Positions 1-6,135 are shown, numbered from the stretch's first letter. The stretch is 6,866 nucleotides of DNA from Simkania sp. (GCA_028281425.1 JANQJX010000224.1:1-6866); one strand, 5' to 3'. Notes: generated by a model not told the origin, from the sequence alone. Translations and numbers: made by a program.

Positions 1-17
1 CTTCGGGGTTTTTTTTT
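1..17 (+). terminator. Right half of a probable intrinsic terminator, cut by the window edge
   Basis: The window opens with CTTCGGGG followed by nine T residues. This looks like a UUCG-type loop, the right arm of a G/C stem and a U-tract, as in an intrinsic terminator read on the plus strand. The left arm would lie outside the window, so the stem cannot be checked. If real, it ends a plus-strand gene to the left that converges on hctA. Confidence 0.45.
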
Positions 18-33
18 GCAAATTTTAAAAGGT

Positions 34-74
34 AAAAAAAACCTCTACTTTTACTTTGATGATTAAAGTAGAGG
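34..74 (-). terminator. Intrinsic terminator of hctA
   Basis: Positions 42-51 (CCTCTACTTT) and 65-74 (AAAGTAGAGG) form a perfect 10-bp stem with a 13-nt loop. Eight A residues at 34-41 become eight U residues at the 3' side of the stem in the minus-strand transcript. The hairpin begins about 20 nt after the hctA stop codon, so it is well placed to end the hctA message and isolate it from the convergent gene on the left. Confidence 0.85.
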
Positions 75-95
75 CTACAAGCATTGTTTTTTAGC

Positions 96-434
96 TTAAG
101 CTCTTCTGCGATGTTGTGAGGATGAAGAGGCCCATTTTGTTTTTCGCCGACTAGAGGGTTTATGAGATGATCTTGTTGCATATGTTTTCTTTTTAGATGT
201 TGCTTTTTTAGGCATAGGTTTTTTTCTTTTTCTAGATGATGCTTTCTTTTTATTTGCATTTTTATGAGCTTGAACAGATTCTTTTCGATACTGTTTAGCG
301 ATTTTTCCAAACTTAATGCTTCCTGTACGTGTTCTTTGGGCTGCAGCTTTATTTCCTTTTTCTGCTTTGATGAGATCTTTGCTTAATTGATTAAGCAAAG
401 TGTGCATTTTTTTTATTGTGTCTTTAATGGCCAT
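96..434 (-). CDS. hctA: Histone H1-like nucleoid protein Hc1 (HctA)
   Basis: This is a 112-residue, very basic, DNA-binding protein. In Chlamydia, Hc1 condenses the chromosome as replicating reticulate bodies become infectious elementary bodies and represses transcription globally. Seen here: residues 1-55 follow the conserved Hc1 pattern, including an MAxKDTxKKM start, a KAEKGNKAAAQR block (23-34) and KIAKxYRKES (44-53), probably helical. Residues 56-112 are a low-complexity tail rich in Lys, Arg and Ser. The length is slightly below the ~125 residues of C. trachomatis Hc1, and the tail carries many Ser and Arg residues (RSS, SSRR, SSSS, HRRRA) where I would expect Lys-Ala-rich repeats. The start is preceded by AGGAGG at 446-451, 11 nt upstream, and I see no in-frame ATG, GTG or TTG between that site and the chosen start. 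It is monocistronic, with its own terminator. In C. trachomatis, hctA is a late gene also silenced by the sRNA IhtA; whether that applies here cannot be told. Confidence 0.93.
   Translation of the reverse strand: MAIKDTIKKMHTLLNQLSKDLIKAEKGNKAAAQRTRTGSIKFGKIAKQYRKESVQAHKNANKKKASSRKRKKPMPKKATSKKKTYATRSSHKPSSRRKTKWASSSSQHRRRA
377..400. repeat. Inverted repeat early in the hctA coding region
   Basis: CTTTGCTTAAT (377-387) and its exact reverse complement ATTAAGCAAAG (390-400) are separated by two bases. In the hctA mRNA this could form a 10-bp stem closed by a UCAA tetraloop. It spans codons 12-20 (the LLNQLSK region), about 35 nt after the start codon. It has no U-tract, so it is not a terminator. 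Confidence 0.9.
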
Positions 435-445
435 GGCCTTTGTAT

Positions 446-495
446 CCTCCTAATATTGAAACGTATCTTCTTTTATTCAATAATTAATAATTATA
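446..495 (-). promoter_or_regulatory. Probable hctA leader: -10 box and Shine-Dalgarno site
   Basis: On the minus strand a perfect TATAAT lies at 495-490 and AGGAGG at 451-446, giving a predicted leader of about 50 nt. No good -35 box lies 16-18 bp upstream of the TATAAT, and the surroundings are almost all A/T, so the -10 call could be chance. The Shine-Dalgarno site is much firmer than the promoter. Confidence 0.4.
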
Positions 496-657
496 AATTT
501 ATGCAATCATTTTTATTCATTAATTTTATTGATTTAAGAAACCATTTTTTTTTGTTTTGGAATTTAAATACAGAAATGTCTTAAAATCAAAAGGATTGAG
601 CTATATTAATAGGAATAAAATTGTTTATTTTATTTTTCATTTTTTGCTAAATTTTTT

Positions 658-833
658 GTAAAATTTGTGACGGTTGTCTAATCTTTGCATAAGAAGTTTT
701 TGAACCCCCTGATTGTATCCTAATCTGGTCTGACGGTTTTTTTAGAAGATTTAGCCCGTAGATAAGTTTGCAACCTCACCTAAAAGAATTTATTGGATGT
801 ATCGGGAAACAGAAGATACAGATTTTTTCAGGG
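658..833 (+). pseudogene. Decayed copy of the small ORF found upstream of rlmD
   Basis: Positions 761-800 match 6248-6287 of the intact small ORF at 37 of 40 bases. The translated match is ISLQxHLKEFIxC. Similarity weakens to the right but continues through a shared GAAACAGA and a T6 run, ending near 833. It needs a one-base deletion near 801-804, which shifts the frame. To the left, an in-frame alignment places a TAG stop at 759-761 where the intact ORF has TGG (Trp34), plus an apparent 6-base deletion before it. GTAAAATTTGT at 658-668 resembles GTAAAGTTTGT just before the intact start codon, so the copy may be nearly full length, but similarity between 669 and 735 is weak. With a stop and a frameshift it cannot make the same protein. 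The 761-829 core is secure; the outer limits are estimates. Confidence 0.72.
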
Positions 834-855
834 TATTTAAAAGGCAGCGTTGCTT

Positions 856-887
856 GAAAAATAGGGGGATTTCCTCTTTGGAAACCC
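856..887 (-). terminator. Candidate terminator hairpin downstream of the efflux operon
   Basis: Arms GGG-A-TTTCC (866-874) and GGAAACCC (880-887) form an 8-bp stem with one bulged A and a 5-nt loop. Read on the minus strand, the stem is followed by CCTATTTTTC, a short imperfect U-tract, about 75-100 nt after the emrB-like stop codon. Read on the plus strand it is followed by TTTCTTT, so it could work in both directions. No plus-strand gene to terminate is evident, apart from the decayed ORF copy just before it. Confidence 0.45.
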
Positions 888-962
888 TTTCTTTAACACG
901 AATTTATCCCAAGTTTATGTTGCTTTAATAGAGAAAATACAAGTGTATTTGCATCAGCTGAG

Positions 963-2612
963 TTATTGAGAAATTGCTTTTTTTTCTTTCCATTTTCCTC
1001 GGAGAATAAAAAAGGATATGATGATCATTAAAAGAGTAAGAACAATTCCAATAATAAGATAGGCATCATTGATCGATGCAATTCTTGCCTGTGTTTTGAC
1101 ATATTTGAAAAGCTCTTGATAACTTTGTAGAGAGCTTAAATCCCCGTATCCATGTCCACCGAGAAGTAAGTGATTTGGAATCGATCCTCTTTGTTTTACA
1201 AGAAAAAGGTCGAGGTGTTTTTGGTAGGCTTCAAGGGCTGGTGTGTGAAGTTGCATTTGTTCTCCAAATCTTAAGAGATGGAAAGGCAAGCGTATTTTTT
1301 CCATAATATTAGTAAAATTTGTTCCAAGGGAAGCTCCAAGTAATCTGAATAAAGTCACAAGAACAGAGGCTTGTCCAATGAGTTCGGGTTGAACTTTTTT
1401 GAGAATAAGAGCTGTAAGTGGGCCAAGCGCAAACCCAACACCTGCACCCCGTATAATGAGCATGACTTGGTAGTCAAAATGGTCACTTTGGATGGTGATG
1501 TTCTGATTGAGAAAGCAGCTAAAAAGGGTGAGAAAAATTCCTATAAGGGCAAATGTATTGAGTCCAACTTTTTTACTAAAAAGGCCGCTTGCAATACCGG
1601 CTAACCCCATTGTGATTCCATAAGGAATGAGATAGAGACCTGCTTTATATTTTGAGTAAAGAAGTTCTTCTTCAAAAATTATGGAAATTGTAAGCACTGT
1701 AGGAACAAAATTACATGCGACAAAAAAAGTTGCGGTGCAGCCTATGATAAATGAACGTGTTTTAAAAAGAGAGAGGTTAAAAAGGGGGTCTTTTTTGCTA
1801 AGGGTTGATAAAATAAAAAAAAGAAAAGAGGTTCCTGTTGTCAAAAGGAGAGCATAAGAGAAAAAAGAAGAAAATCCATTTGCATTCCAAGGAGCTTTCA
1901 CATTAGAAATCCAAATCACAAAACTGAAAATACAGATGAGATAAAAAAAGGCTCCTATGAAATCAAAATGTCTGCGTGTTTCTTTTGTTGTTTCAGGGAA
2001 AAAGCACCCTATTGCTCCAATTGCAATTGGAGCAATAGCACTTAAAAAGAGAAAATTAGAATGCCACCCCAATTGATCGGTTACATAGCCCCCTAAAAGG
2101 AAGCTCATAACCATTCCAATTCCAAAAGAGGAAGCAATGTATAAAACCAAAGGGAGGGTGCGCTTTTCTTTTGGGAAAACAAGGCTAATGAATGTCAAAC
2201 AATTGGTATAGGCGGTTGCGGCTCCAATTCCAGATAAGATACGACAAATGATTACAACAAAATAACTATCTGTTGTTCCAATGATAATTGAGGAGAAAAA
2301 AAACAAAATTGTGGCAATGAAAAGGATCCTTTTATACCCATAGCGGTGTGAAACCCAATCGGCAATAGGAACTATGACAGCACTTGTCAAAAGATAGCTA
2401 AGAGAGATCCAAGTATTTAAGGTTTTTCCAATGACAAGACTTCCTTGAATAGAAGAGCTTGATATCATGGGTGCAAAAGCGGTGATCACTACACAGATAG
2501 TAATGATTGTGACATTGATTAAAACAATCCAAGGCGTTATGGGATGATTTGGCTGAATAAGTTTGGGCTGTTTCCAATCAAGAAGGGAAAAAAAAGAGGC
2601 TTTTTCCATCAT
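963..2612 (-). CDS. emrB: DHA2-family major facilitator multidrug transporter, EmrB-like
   Basis: This inner-membrane protein of 549 residues has about 14 hydrophobic helices, the DHA2 topology. Such proteins exchange protons for drugs or other amphipathic compounds and, with an EmrA adaptor and a TolC channel, export them across both membranes. Seen here: a short cytoplasmic N-terminus; first helix about 28-48; a motif-A-like loop ADWVSHRYGYKR (84-95) between helices 2 and 3; an RxxxGxG segment in helix 4 (124-130); LGGYVTDQLGWH (173-184) in the motif C position; RGAGVGFALGP (388-398) and RLLGASLG (423-430) in the C-terminal half. A ~75-residue loop (about 435-510) precedes the last helix (517-537), making it longer than the ~510 residues of E. 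coli EmrB. The GP pair of antiporter motif C is absent (Ser170-Phe171). The gene begins with two consecutive ATG codons; the first overlaps the emrA-like stop by 4 bp and no strong Shine-Dalgarno site precedes it, so coupled translation is likely. The substrate is unknown. Confidence 0.88.
   Translation of the reverse strand: MMEKASFFSLLDWKQPKLIQPNHPITPWIVLINVTIITICVVITAFAPMISSSSIQGSLVIGKTLNTWISLSYLLTSAVIVPIADWVSHRYGYKRILFIATILFFFSSIIIGTTDSYFVVIICRILSGIGAATAYTNCLTFISLVFPKEKRTLPLVLYIASSFGIGMVMSFLLGGYVTDQLGWHSNFLFLSAIAPIAIGAIGCFFPETTKETRRHFDFIGAFFYLICIFSFVIWISNVKAPWNANGFSSFFSYALLLTTGTSFLFFILSTLSKKDPLFNLSLFKTRSFIIGCTATFFVACNFVPTVLTISIIFEEELLYSKYKAGLYLIPYGITMGLAGIASGLFSKKVGLNTFALIGIFLTLFSCFLNQNITIQSDHFDYQVMLIIRGAGVGFALGPLTALILKKVQPELIGQASVLVTLFRLLGASLGTNFTNIMEKIRLPFHLLRFGEQMQLHTPALEAYQKHLDLFLVKQRGSIPNHLLLGGHGYGDLSSLQSYQELFKYVKTQARIASINDAYLIIGIVLTLLMIIISFFILRGKWKEKKAISQ
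2009..2038. repeat. Perfect 30-bp palindrome inside the emrB-like gene
   Basis: CTATTGCTCCAATTG at 2009-2023 is followed directly by its exact reverse complement at 2024-2038, with no spacer. The flanking bases (C2008, C2039) do not pair, so the symmetry ends sharply. It encodes residues 192-202, the run AIAPIAIGAIG in a membrane helix. The repeated Ala/Ile/Gly codons favour partial symmetry but do not require a perfect 15-bp arm. Confidence 0.95.
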
Positions 2613-3547
2613 GATTGACCGAGCTTTATTTTGACTTTTGCATTCATTCCTGGAAAGAGATAGAGTTTTTGTTTTCTGTGAGAAGGAGGAGGCTCAAGTG
2701 TAATTTTAATGGGGATTCTTTGTGCAACTTTGGTGTAATTTCCCGTTGCATTATTTTGAGGAATGACTGAAAACTGAGAAGCTGCAGCTCCTTTGATCGT
2801 AAAAATTTCCCCTTCAAAATTAATATCGGGATAGGCATCTACTTTGATTTTTACTCGATCTTTTAATTTCACATATTCGATCTCTTTTTCACTCAAATTG
2901 GCTTGTATCCACACATTTTCTAAATCATAAAGACTGAAAATTGCTTGAGAGGGGCGGACAACATCCCCGATAAAAATCCATCTTTTGGAAATCATTCCAT
3001 CCATTGGAGCAATGATATAAGTATGAAAAAGATGAGCATCAATGACTTCAATTTTTGTTTTTGCAAGGTCTTGGTCAGCAAGGGCTTTTTTATATGAAAA
3101 TAGAGCTTGTTCAAAATCTTTTTGGATATGATCAAAATCTTGATTGGATATGATCTTATCTTCAATTCCTTTGAGCCCTCTTTCGTAATCATCAAGCAAT
3201 TTTTCATAGAGAGCTTTTTCTATCTGAGTATTTTGCTCAGCACTTAGGAGAGCAGCTTGAGCTTCATTTTTTTGTGAGAGTAAAATATCTTGTTGGAGAA
3301 TTGCAACGACATCCCCCTTTTTCACAAAATCGCCTTCATCCACTTTAAGTTCTATAATGCGACCAATCATATCACTTGAGAGGTCGATACGAAAACCATC
3401 TATAAAAGCATCGTCTGTTGAAGCAAACGTTTGCATATACTTATAGAGATAAAAGAAGGCTCCAAGGCATACAATCATCCCCAAACAGCCCCAGATTAAA
3501 AGCCATTTTGGACCTCTTTTTTTTTCCTGTTTTGGCTCTTCGATCAT
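2609..3547 (-). CDS. emrA: Membrane-fusion (periplasmic adaptor) protein, EmrA/HlyD family
   Basis: This 312-residue protein bridges the inner-membrane transporter and the outer-membrane channel. Seen in order: a basic cytoplasmic start; one membrane anchor (about 15-36); the EmrA hallmark STDDAFIDG (43-51); a first lipoyl half with GRIxELxVxEGDxVKKGDVVAxL (62-84); a Glu/Lys/Gln-rich helical hairpin (about 87-170); a second lipoyl half with IIAPMDGMISKRW (178-190) and GDVVRPSQ (194-201); a beta-barrel with VDAYPDINFEGE (236-247); then AAASQFSVIPQNNATGN (254-270), QRIPIKI (276-282) and LFPGMNAKV (297-305). These are characteristic of EmrA rather than of generic HlyD proteins. The helical hairpin is shorter than in E. 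coli EmrA (~390 residues), so the protein would reach less far into the periplasm. ATG overlaps the tolC-like stop as ATGA, with AGGAG 10 nt upstream inside the end of that gene. It is the middle gene of the operon. Confidence 0.92.
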   Translation of the reverse strand: MIEEPKQEKKRGPKWLLIWGCLGMIVCLGAFFYLYKYMQTFASTDDAFIDGFRIDLSSDMIGRIIELKVDEGDFVKKGDVVAILQQDILLSQKNEAQAALLSAEQNTQIEKALYEKLLDDYERGLKGIEDKIISNQDFDHIQKDFEQALFSYKKALADQDLAKTKIEVIDAHLFHTYIIAPMDGMISKRWIFIGDVVRPSQAIFSLYDLENVWIQANLSEKEIEYVKLKDRVKIKVDAYPDINFEGEIFTIKGAAASQFSVIPQNNATGNYTKVAQRIPIKITLEPPPSHRKQKLYLFPGMNAKVKIKLGQS

Positions 3548-4968
3548 TTGTTTCTCTCTCCTTGAGTATCGATCCCACTTGCATGGCGCAAACCGTAATA
3601 GGCATCGATGAGATTAAAGTTGGATTTAAAAAAAAGATTTTTTGCTTCGATGAAATTATCAATGGAAATTTGGTAATCAAAAATCGATAAATAGCCGATT
3701 TCAAGTTGCTCTTCTGCTTGAAGAAGTGCTTGTTTTGCAAGTTTCATATTTCCACTTGAAGAAAGGTGAGAAGCCATTGCATTGATGATAAGAGCAATTT
3801 GGTCATTGATTTGGCGGTAGGCAGTTTGAATATTTTGATTCCAAAGGGAACGTATAGAAAGGCGTTTTGCTTTAGCAGAGCGGATGTTTCTTTCTTTTTT
3901 AAAACTGTCAAATAGGTTCCATGTCAAAACCAAGCCTGCGCCCCATTGAAAGGATTGATGTAAAAAGCTCGATGTTGGGTATTCATTATAAGGATTGGGC
4001 TTCCCCCCATAATTGAATTCGAGTTCGAGTCTAGGCAAGTAAGCTCCATAGGCTTTTTCGACACTTTTAGTAGCTAGGAAAAAATCATTTCTTCTTTTTT
4101 TAAGATCAGGTCTATGTTCTAAAGCGATTTCTTCCCATAATTTGATTTCGCTTGGATTAAAAAGTTTTGAGATCCAATCGATTTGCTTTTTTGGATTTGT
4201 ATCGGGATAAATGAGTCCATTTTTTAACGGGGTCTCTAAGAAAACAGATTTCCCCTTTTCGAGTTTATTAAAAAGAACTGGAAGATGTTTGAAGGAGATA
4301 GACTTTTCTTTAAGATCGAGGATCACTTCTCCGGGAATAAAGCCCATGATTTCAAGGAGTGCATTGAGATCAAGATGCAGTTTTTTCTCGCTATCATAGT
4401 AGTAAGATAAGGTATTGGAAAGAGCGACTTGGCTTTGGTTGAGTTCAAATGAAGTGGCAGTTCCAATATTAAGACGCTCTTTTACTCTGAGGGTTAAGAT
4501 TTTAAATAGTTCAAGCTTTTCCTTAGCTGTAAAAAGTCTATTTTTATCTAGTAAGATTTTAAAATAGCCTCTTCGTACTTGATAGAGCAAGTCATTGATT
4601 GCAGCTTCTTTTAAGAGCTTGAATTGCTTTAGCATAAGAGAGGCAATTTTAATGTCGTAATATTTCTTTGCTGAGATAAGTGTTTGAGTTAAGACAAGCT
4701 GCGTTAAGAAAGAACTCTTATTTCCCGATGAATCTTGGATGTGTTGAGCTTGAAAAGCTTGAGCGATTGTTTCGAGTTTAGGAAGGTAGTCAGAGATTTT
4801 GACAAGTTTTTTTTGATGCATCTCTTCGATAAGGTGATCAAGAGATTGAAGGTTTTGATTATATTTTAGAGCAAGCTCTTCAGCTTCTTGAAGAGATTGG
4901 AGGGACAAAATTTCTGGATCTGCATAGATAAAAAAAGGAAGCAAGAAACAAATAAGAATGAAAGACAA
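3544..4968 (-). CDS. TolC-like outer-membrane efflux channel
   Basis: This 474-residue protein has the two-repeat structure of the outer-membrane efflux protein family, whose trimers form a beta-barrel plus a long alpha-helical tunnel. Seen here: an N-terminal hydrophobic stretch (1-16) with a likely signal-peptidase site after YA; first repeat from EAEELALKYNQNL (28-40) to about 215, including LPKLE (62-66) and LNIGTATSFELNQSQ (166-180); second repeat from WEEIALEHRPDLKKRR (278-293) to about 465, including AYLPRLELEFNYGG (309-322), WNLFDSFKKERN (350-361) and LEIGYLSIFDYQIS (422-435). The repeats' YLPxLE motifs match each other. A linker (about 220-277) is unusually long. I see no lipobox cysteine, so this is not an OprM-type lipoprotein. 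The start is TTG, because an in-frame TGA lies immediately before it and no ATG appears until residue 50, which would lose the signal peptide. The signal sequence lacks the usual Lys/Arg at its start. It is the first gene of the operon. Confidence 0.87.
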   Translation of the reverse strand: MSFILICFLLPFFIYADPEILSLQSLQEAEELALKYNQNLQSLDHLIEEMHQKKLVKISDYLPKLETIAQAFQAQHIQDSSGNKSSFLTQLVLTQTLISAKKYYDIKIASLMLKQFKLLKEAAINDLLYQVRRGYFKILLDKNRLFTAKEKLELFKILTLRVKERLNIGTATSFELNQSQVALSNTLSYYYDSEKKLHLDLNALLEIMGFIPGEVILDLKEKSISFKHLPVLFNKLEKGKSVFLETPLKNGLIYPDTNPKKQIDWISKLFNPSEIKLWEEIALEHRPDLKKRRNDFFLATKSVEKAYGAYLPRLELEFNYGGKPNPYNEYPTSSFLHQSFQWGAGLVLTWNLFDSFKKERNIRSAKAKRLSIRSLWNQNIQTAYRQINDQIALIINAMASHLSSSGNMKLAKQALLQAEEQLEIGYLSIFDYQISIDNFIEAKNLFFKSNFNLIDAYYGLRHASGIDTQGERNK

Positions 4969-5021
4969 TCAGAACCTATTACTTTGGTTTTTATTTTTAT
5001 AATTAAATCATTAAAAATTTT

Positions 5022-5050
5022 ATTACACCAATTTTAATAATTAAATTCAA
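5022..5050 (-). promoter_or_regulatory. Probable promoter of the efflux operon
   Basis: On the minus strand, TTGAAT (5050-5045) is separated by exactly 17 bp from TGTAAT (5027-5022). A TG dinucleotide one base before the -10 box makes it an extended -10. The match is 4/6 for -35 and 5/6 for -10. Transcription would start near 5015, leaving a leader of about 46 nt before the TTG start at 4968. The 153-bp gap to the aminotransferase gene, together with this box, suggests the operon starts here. I see no operator palindrome and no adjacent regulator gene. Confidence 0.5.
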
Positions 5051-5121
5051 AAATTCCTGTTTGTCTTTTTATACCCATGACAAGATGAACCGGGACTTTT
5101 CAAATTGCATAAGAGTAGATT

Positions 5122-5988
5122 TTATAGATTTTGGGAAGAGATCAGTGAATCTACAAAATTCACTTGTGTTTGAACATAGTCTACAAAAGCGTCTTGGACC
5201 CTTTTAATAAGAGGGTGAAAAGGAATCTCATGGTCATCGATTTTAGAAACGGGAACGATTTCTTTACTACTTGATGTGAGAAAAATACCTTCAAACGTTT
5301 TTAATTCATTAAAAAAAAGAGAGGTTTCAATCACTTCAACTTTTTTTCTTCGCATCAAGTCTATCACGATTTGACGGGTAATTCCTTGCAAGATTTTTCT
5401 TTTAGGCGTGAGAATTTGATTCTCTCGAATGGCAAAAAAATTGGCTGTTCCAGCTTCTAAGATTTCTTCTTGATCACTTAAAAAAAGAACGTCATCTGCG
5501 TGCTTTTTTTTATTTTGACAAAGAGAAGCAATGGCAGGGAGGTAATAGAGTGTTTTAGAAGTGGGAAAGGGACGTTCATAGATCTGAGATAAAAGAGAGA
5601 CTCCTTTTTCGTAGAGAGATTTAGGAAAAGGAAAAAAGGGGTAAATCAAAGAAAGAAAAGTAGGGTTTTTTTGAGGAAGGTAGTGGTTATTAGAAACTCC
5701 TCCTGTTAAAAAAAGCTTGATATTGGCGTCACTGTAAGGAACATATTTGAGAAGCTTTTCTACAATAGTTTCAATCTCTTCTAGAGAAAGGGGGAGCTTT
5801 AGGCCAATTGCTTCTGCAGATTTTTGAAAGCGGATCAAATGATCAAAAAGATGAAAAGGAACTTTCTGATAGATTCGCAAGTAATCAAACACGCCAAAGC
5901 CACGCAGAAAGCTCAAATCAAAAAGAGAGATATGAGCATTTTCTGCTGAAAGAATTTTACCTTCTTTATAAATATAAGCATGTTCCAT
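5122..5988 (-). CDS. Class IV (fold-type IV) PLP-dependent aminotransferase, substrate unknown
   Basis: This 288-residue cytoplasmic enzyme belongs to the family containing branched-chain aminotransferase (IlvE), D-alanine aminotransferase (Dat) and aminodeoxychorismate lyase (PabC). Seen here: an N-terminal domain with IYKEGKILSAENAHISLFD (6-24) and RGFGVFDYLRIY (29-40); the predicted PLP lysine K145 in SKTLYYLP; DDVLFL (165-170); E178 in LEAGTANFF, expected to contact the cofactor ring nitrogen; ILQGITRQ (199-206), the phosphate-binding region; and FLTSSSKEIVPV (236-247). All core residues are present, so it should be active. The frame is open 29 codons further upstream, to an ATG at 6075. 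I prefer the ATG at 5988 because family similarity begins there, the length then fits (~280-290), and the extension is read through a duplicated sequence. Neither start has a good Shine-Dalgarno site. Substrate cannot be assigned from these motifs: Dat (peptidoglycan D-amino acids), IlvE and PabC all remain possible. Confidence 0.88.
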   Translation of the reverse strand: MEHAYIYKEGKILSAENAHISLFDLSFLRGFGVFDYLRIYQKVPFHLFDHLIRFQKSAEAIGLKLPLSLEEIETIVEKLLKYVPYSDANIKLFLTGGVSNNHYLPQKNPTFLSLIYPFFPFPKSLYEKGVSLLSQIYERPFPTSKTLYYLPAIASLCQNKKKHADDVLFLSDQEEILEAGTANFFAIRENQILTPKRKILQGITRQIVIDLMRRKKVEVIETSLFFNELKTFEGIFLTSSSKEIVPVSKIDDHEIPFHPLIKRVQDAFVDYVQTQVNFVDSLISSQNL

Positions 5989-6043
5989 ACATTTCAAACT
6001 AGCATAGAGGAGAAAAAGGCTCAAGGAATTCGCGTCTATTTTT

Positions 6044-6135
6044 ATGCAAGACTTCTTTAAATTCCTATTTCGCATGCTCCCTCTGAAAAAAAAGATGGAG
6101 GGTCGTTTTTTGTTGGCATCAAAAAATTCTCTTAG
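6044..6135 (+). repeat. Partial, decayed tandem copy of the start of the following small ORF
   Basis: Positions 6063-6084 match 6173-6194, inside the intact small ORF, at 20 of 22 bases, sharing the core ATTTCGCATGC and CCCTCT. In the frame of the intact ORF both encode PISHAPS. Weaker similarity extends left to an ATGC at 6044, with gaps, and right through a G-T6 run near 6105-6111. A 30-codon frame opens at 6044 but does not preserve the intact ORF's reading frame. The 22-bp core is secure and the wider copy is inferred. On the minus strand this DNA is the upstream region of the aminotransferase gene. Confidence 0.6.

Larger units (their letters stand above)
435..962. other. 528-bp intergenic region without an intact gene
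   Basis: This stretch separates the convergently placed 3' end of the emrB-like gene from the 5' end of hctA. It contains the hctA ribosome-binding site and probable -10 box, then about 160 bp of very A/T-rich DNA (496-657) in which I see nothing codable. A decayed relative of the small ORF preceding rlmD follows (about 658-833), then a terminator-like hairpin (866-887). A weak A/T stem (935-940 with 945-950) and an 8-bp palindrome TCAGCTGA (954-961) sit just after the emrB-like stop codon. The 65-codon plus-strand frame that starts inside hctA is not supported. Confidence 0.6.

Noticed and set aside
387..584. 65-codon plus-strand frame starting within hctA
   Set aside because: Antisense to hctA at its start, then composed of A/T-rich codons (Phe, Ile, Leu, Asn) from the intergenic region. 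No ribosome site and no recognisable pattern.
1371..1604. 77-codon plus-strand frame within the emrB-like gene
   Set aside because: Fully antisense to a well-supported membrane protein gene, with no motif of its own.
3122..3155. 12-bp direct repeat TTGGATATGATC at 3122-3133 and 3144-3155
   Set aside because: Only two copies, 22 bp apart, within the EmrA helical hairpin, which is rich in Asp/Gln/Ile. The spacing is out of frame, so it is probably chance from similar residues.
2644..3207. Two minus-strand frames (2644-2838 and 2992-3207) inside the emrA-like gene
   Set aside because: Out-of-frame shadows of the EmrA coding sequence; the EmrA motifs are all in the other frame.
3441..3740. Frames on both strands across the tolC/emrA junction (99 codons minus, 90 codons plus)
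   Set aside because: They overlap the strongly supported tolC-like and emrA-like frames, and neither has a family pattern or a good start.
5144..5164. 7-bp stem AGTGAAT/ATTCACT near the 3' end of the aminotransferase gene
   Set aside because: It lies inside the coding sequence and has no U-tract after it on the minus strand, so it is not a terminator.
5808..6002. 64-codon plus-strand frame antisense to the aminotransferase
   Set aside because: Shadow of the conserved N-terminal domain of the aminotransferase on the other strand.
6079..6111. Possible terminator: CCCTC (6079-6083) with GAGGG (6098-6102), then T6
   Set aside because: The stem is only 5 bp with a 14-nt loop, and no plus-strand gene ends there. 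It overlaps the tandem repeat copy, which explains it better.
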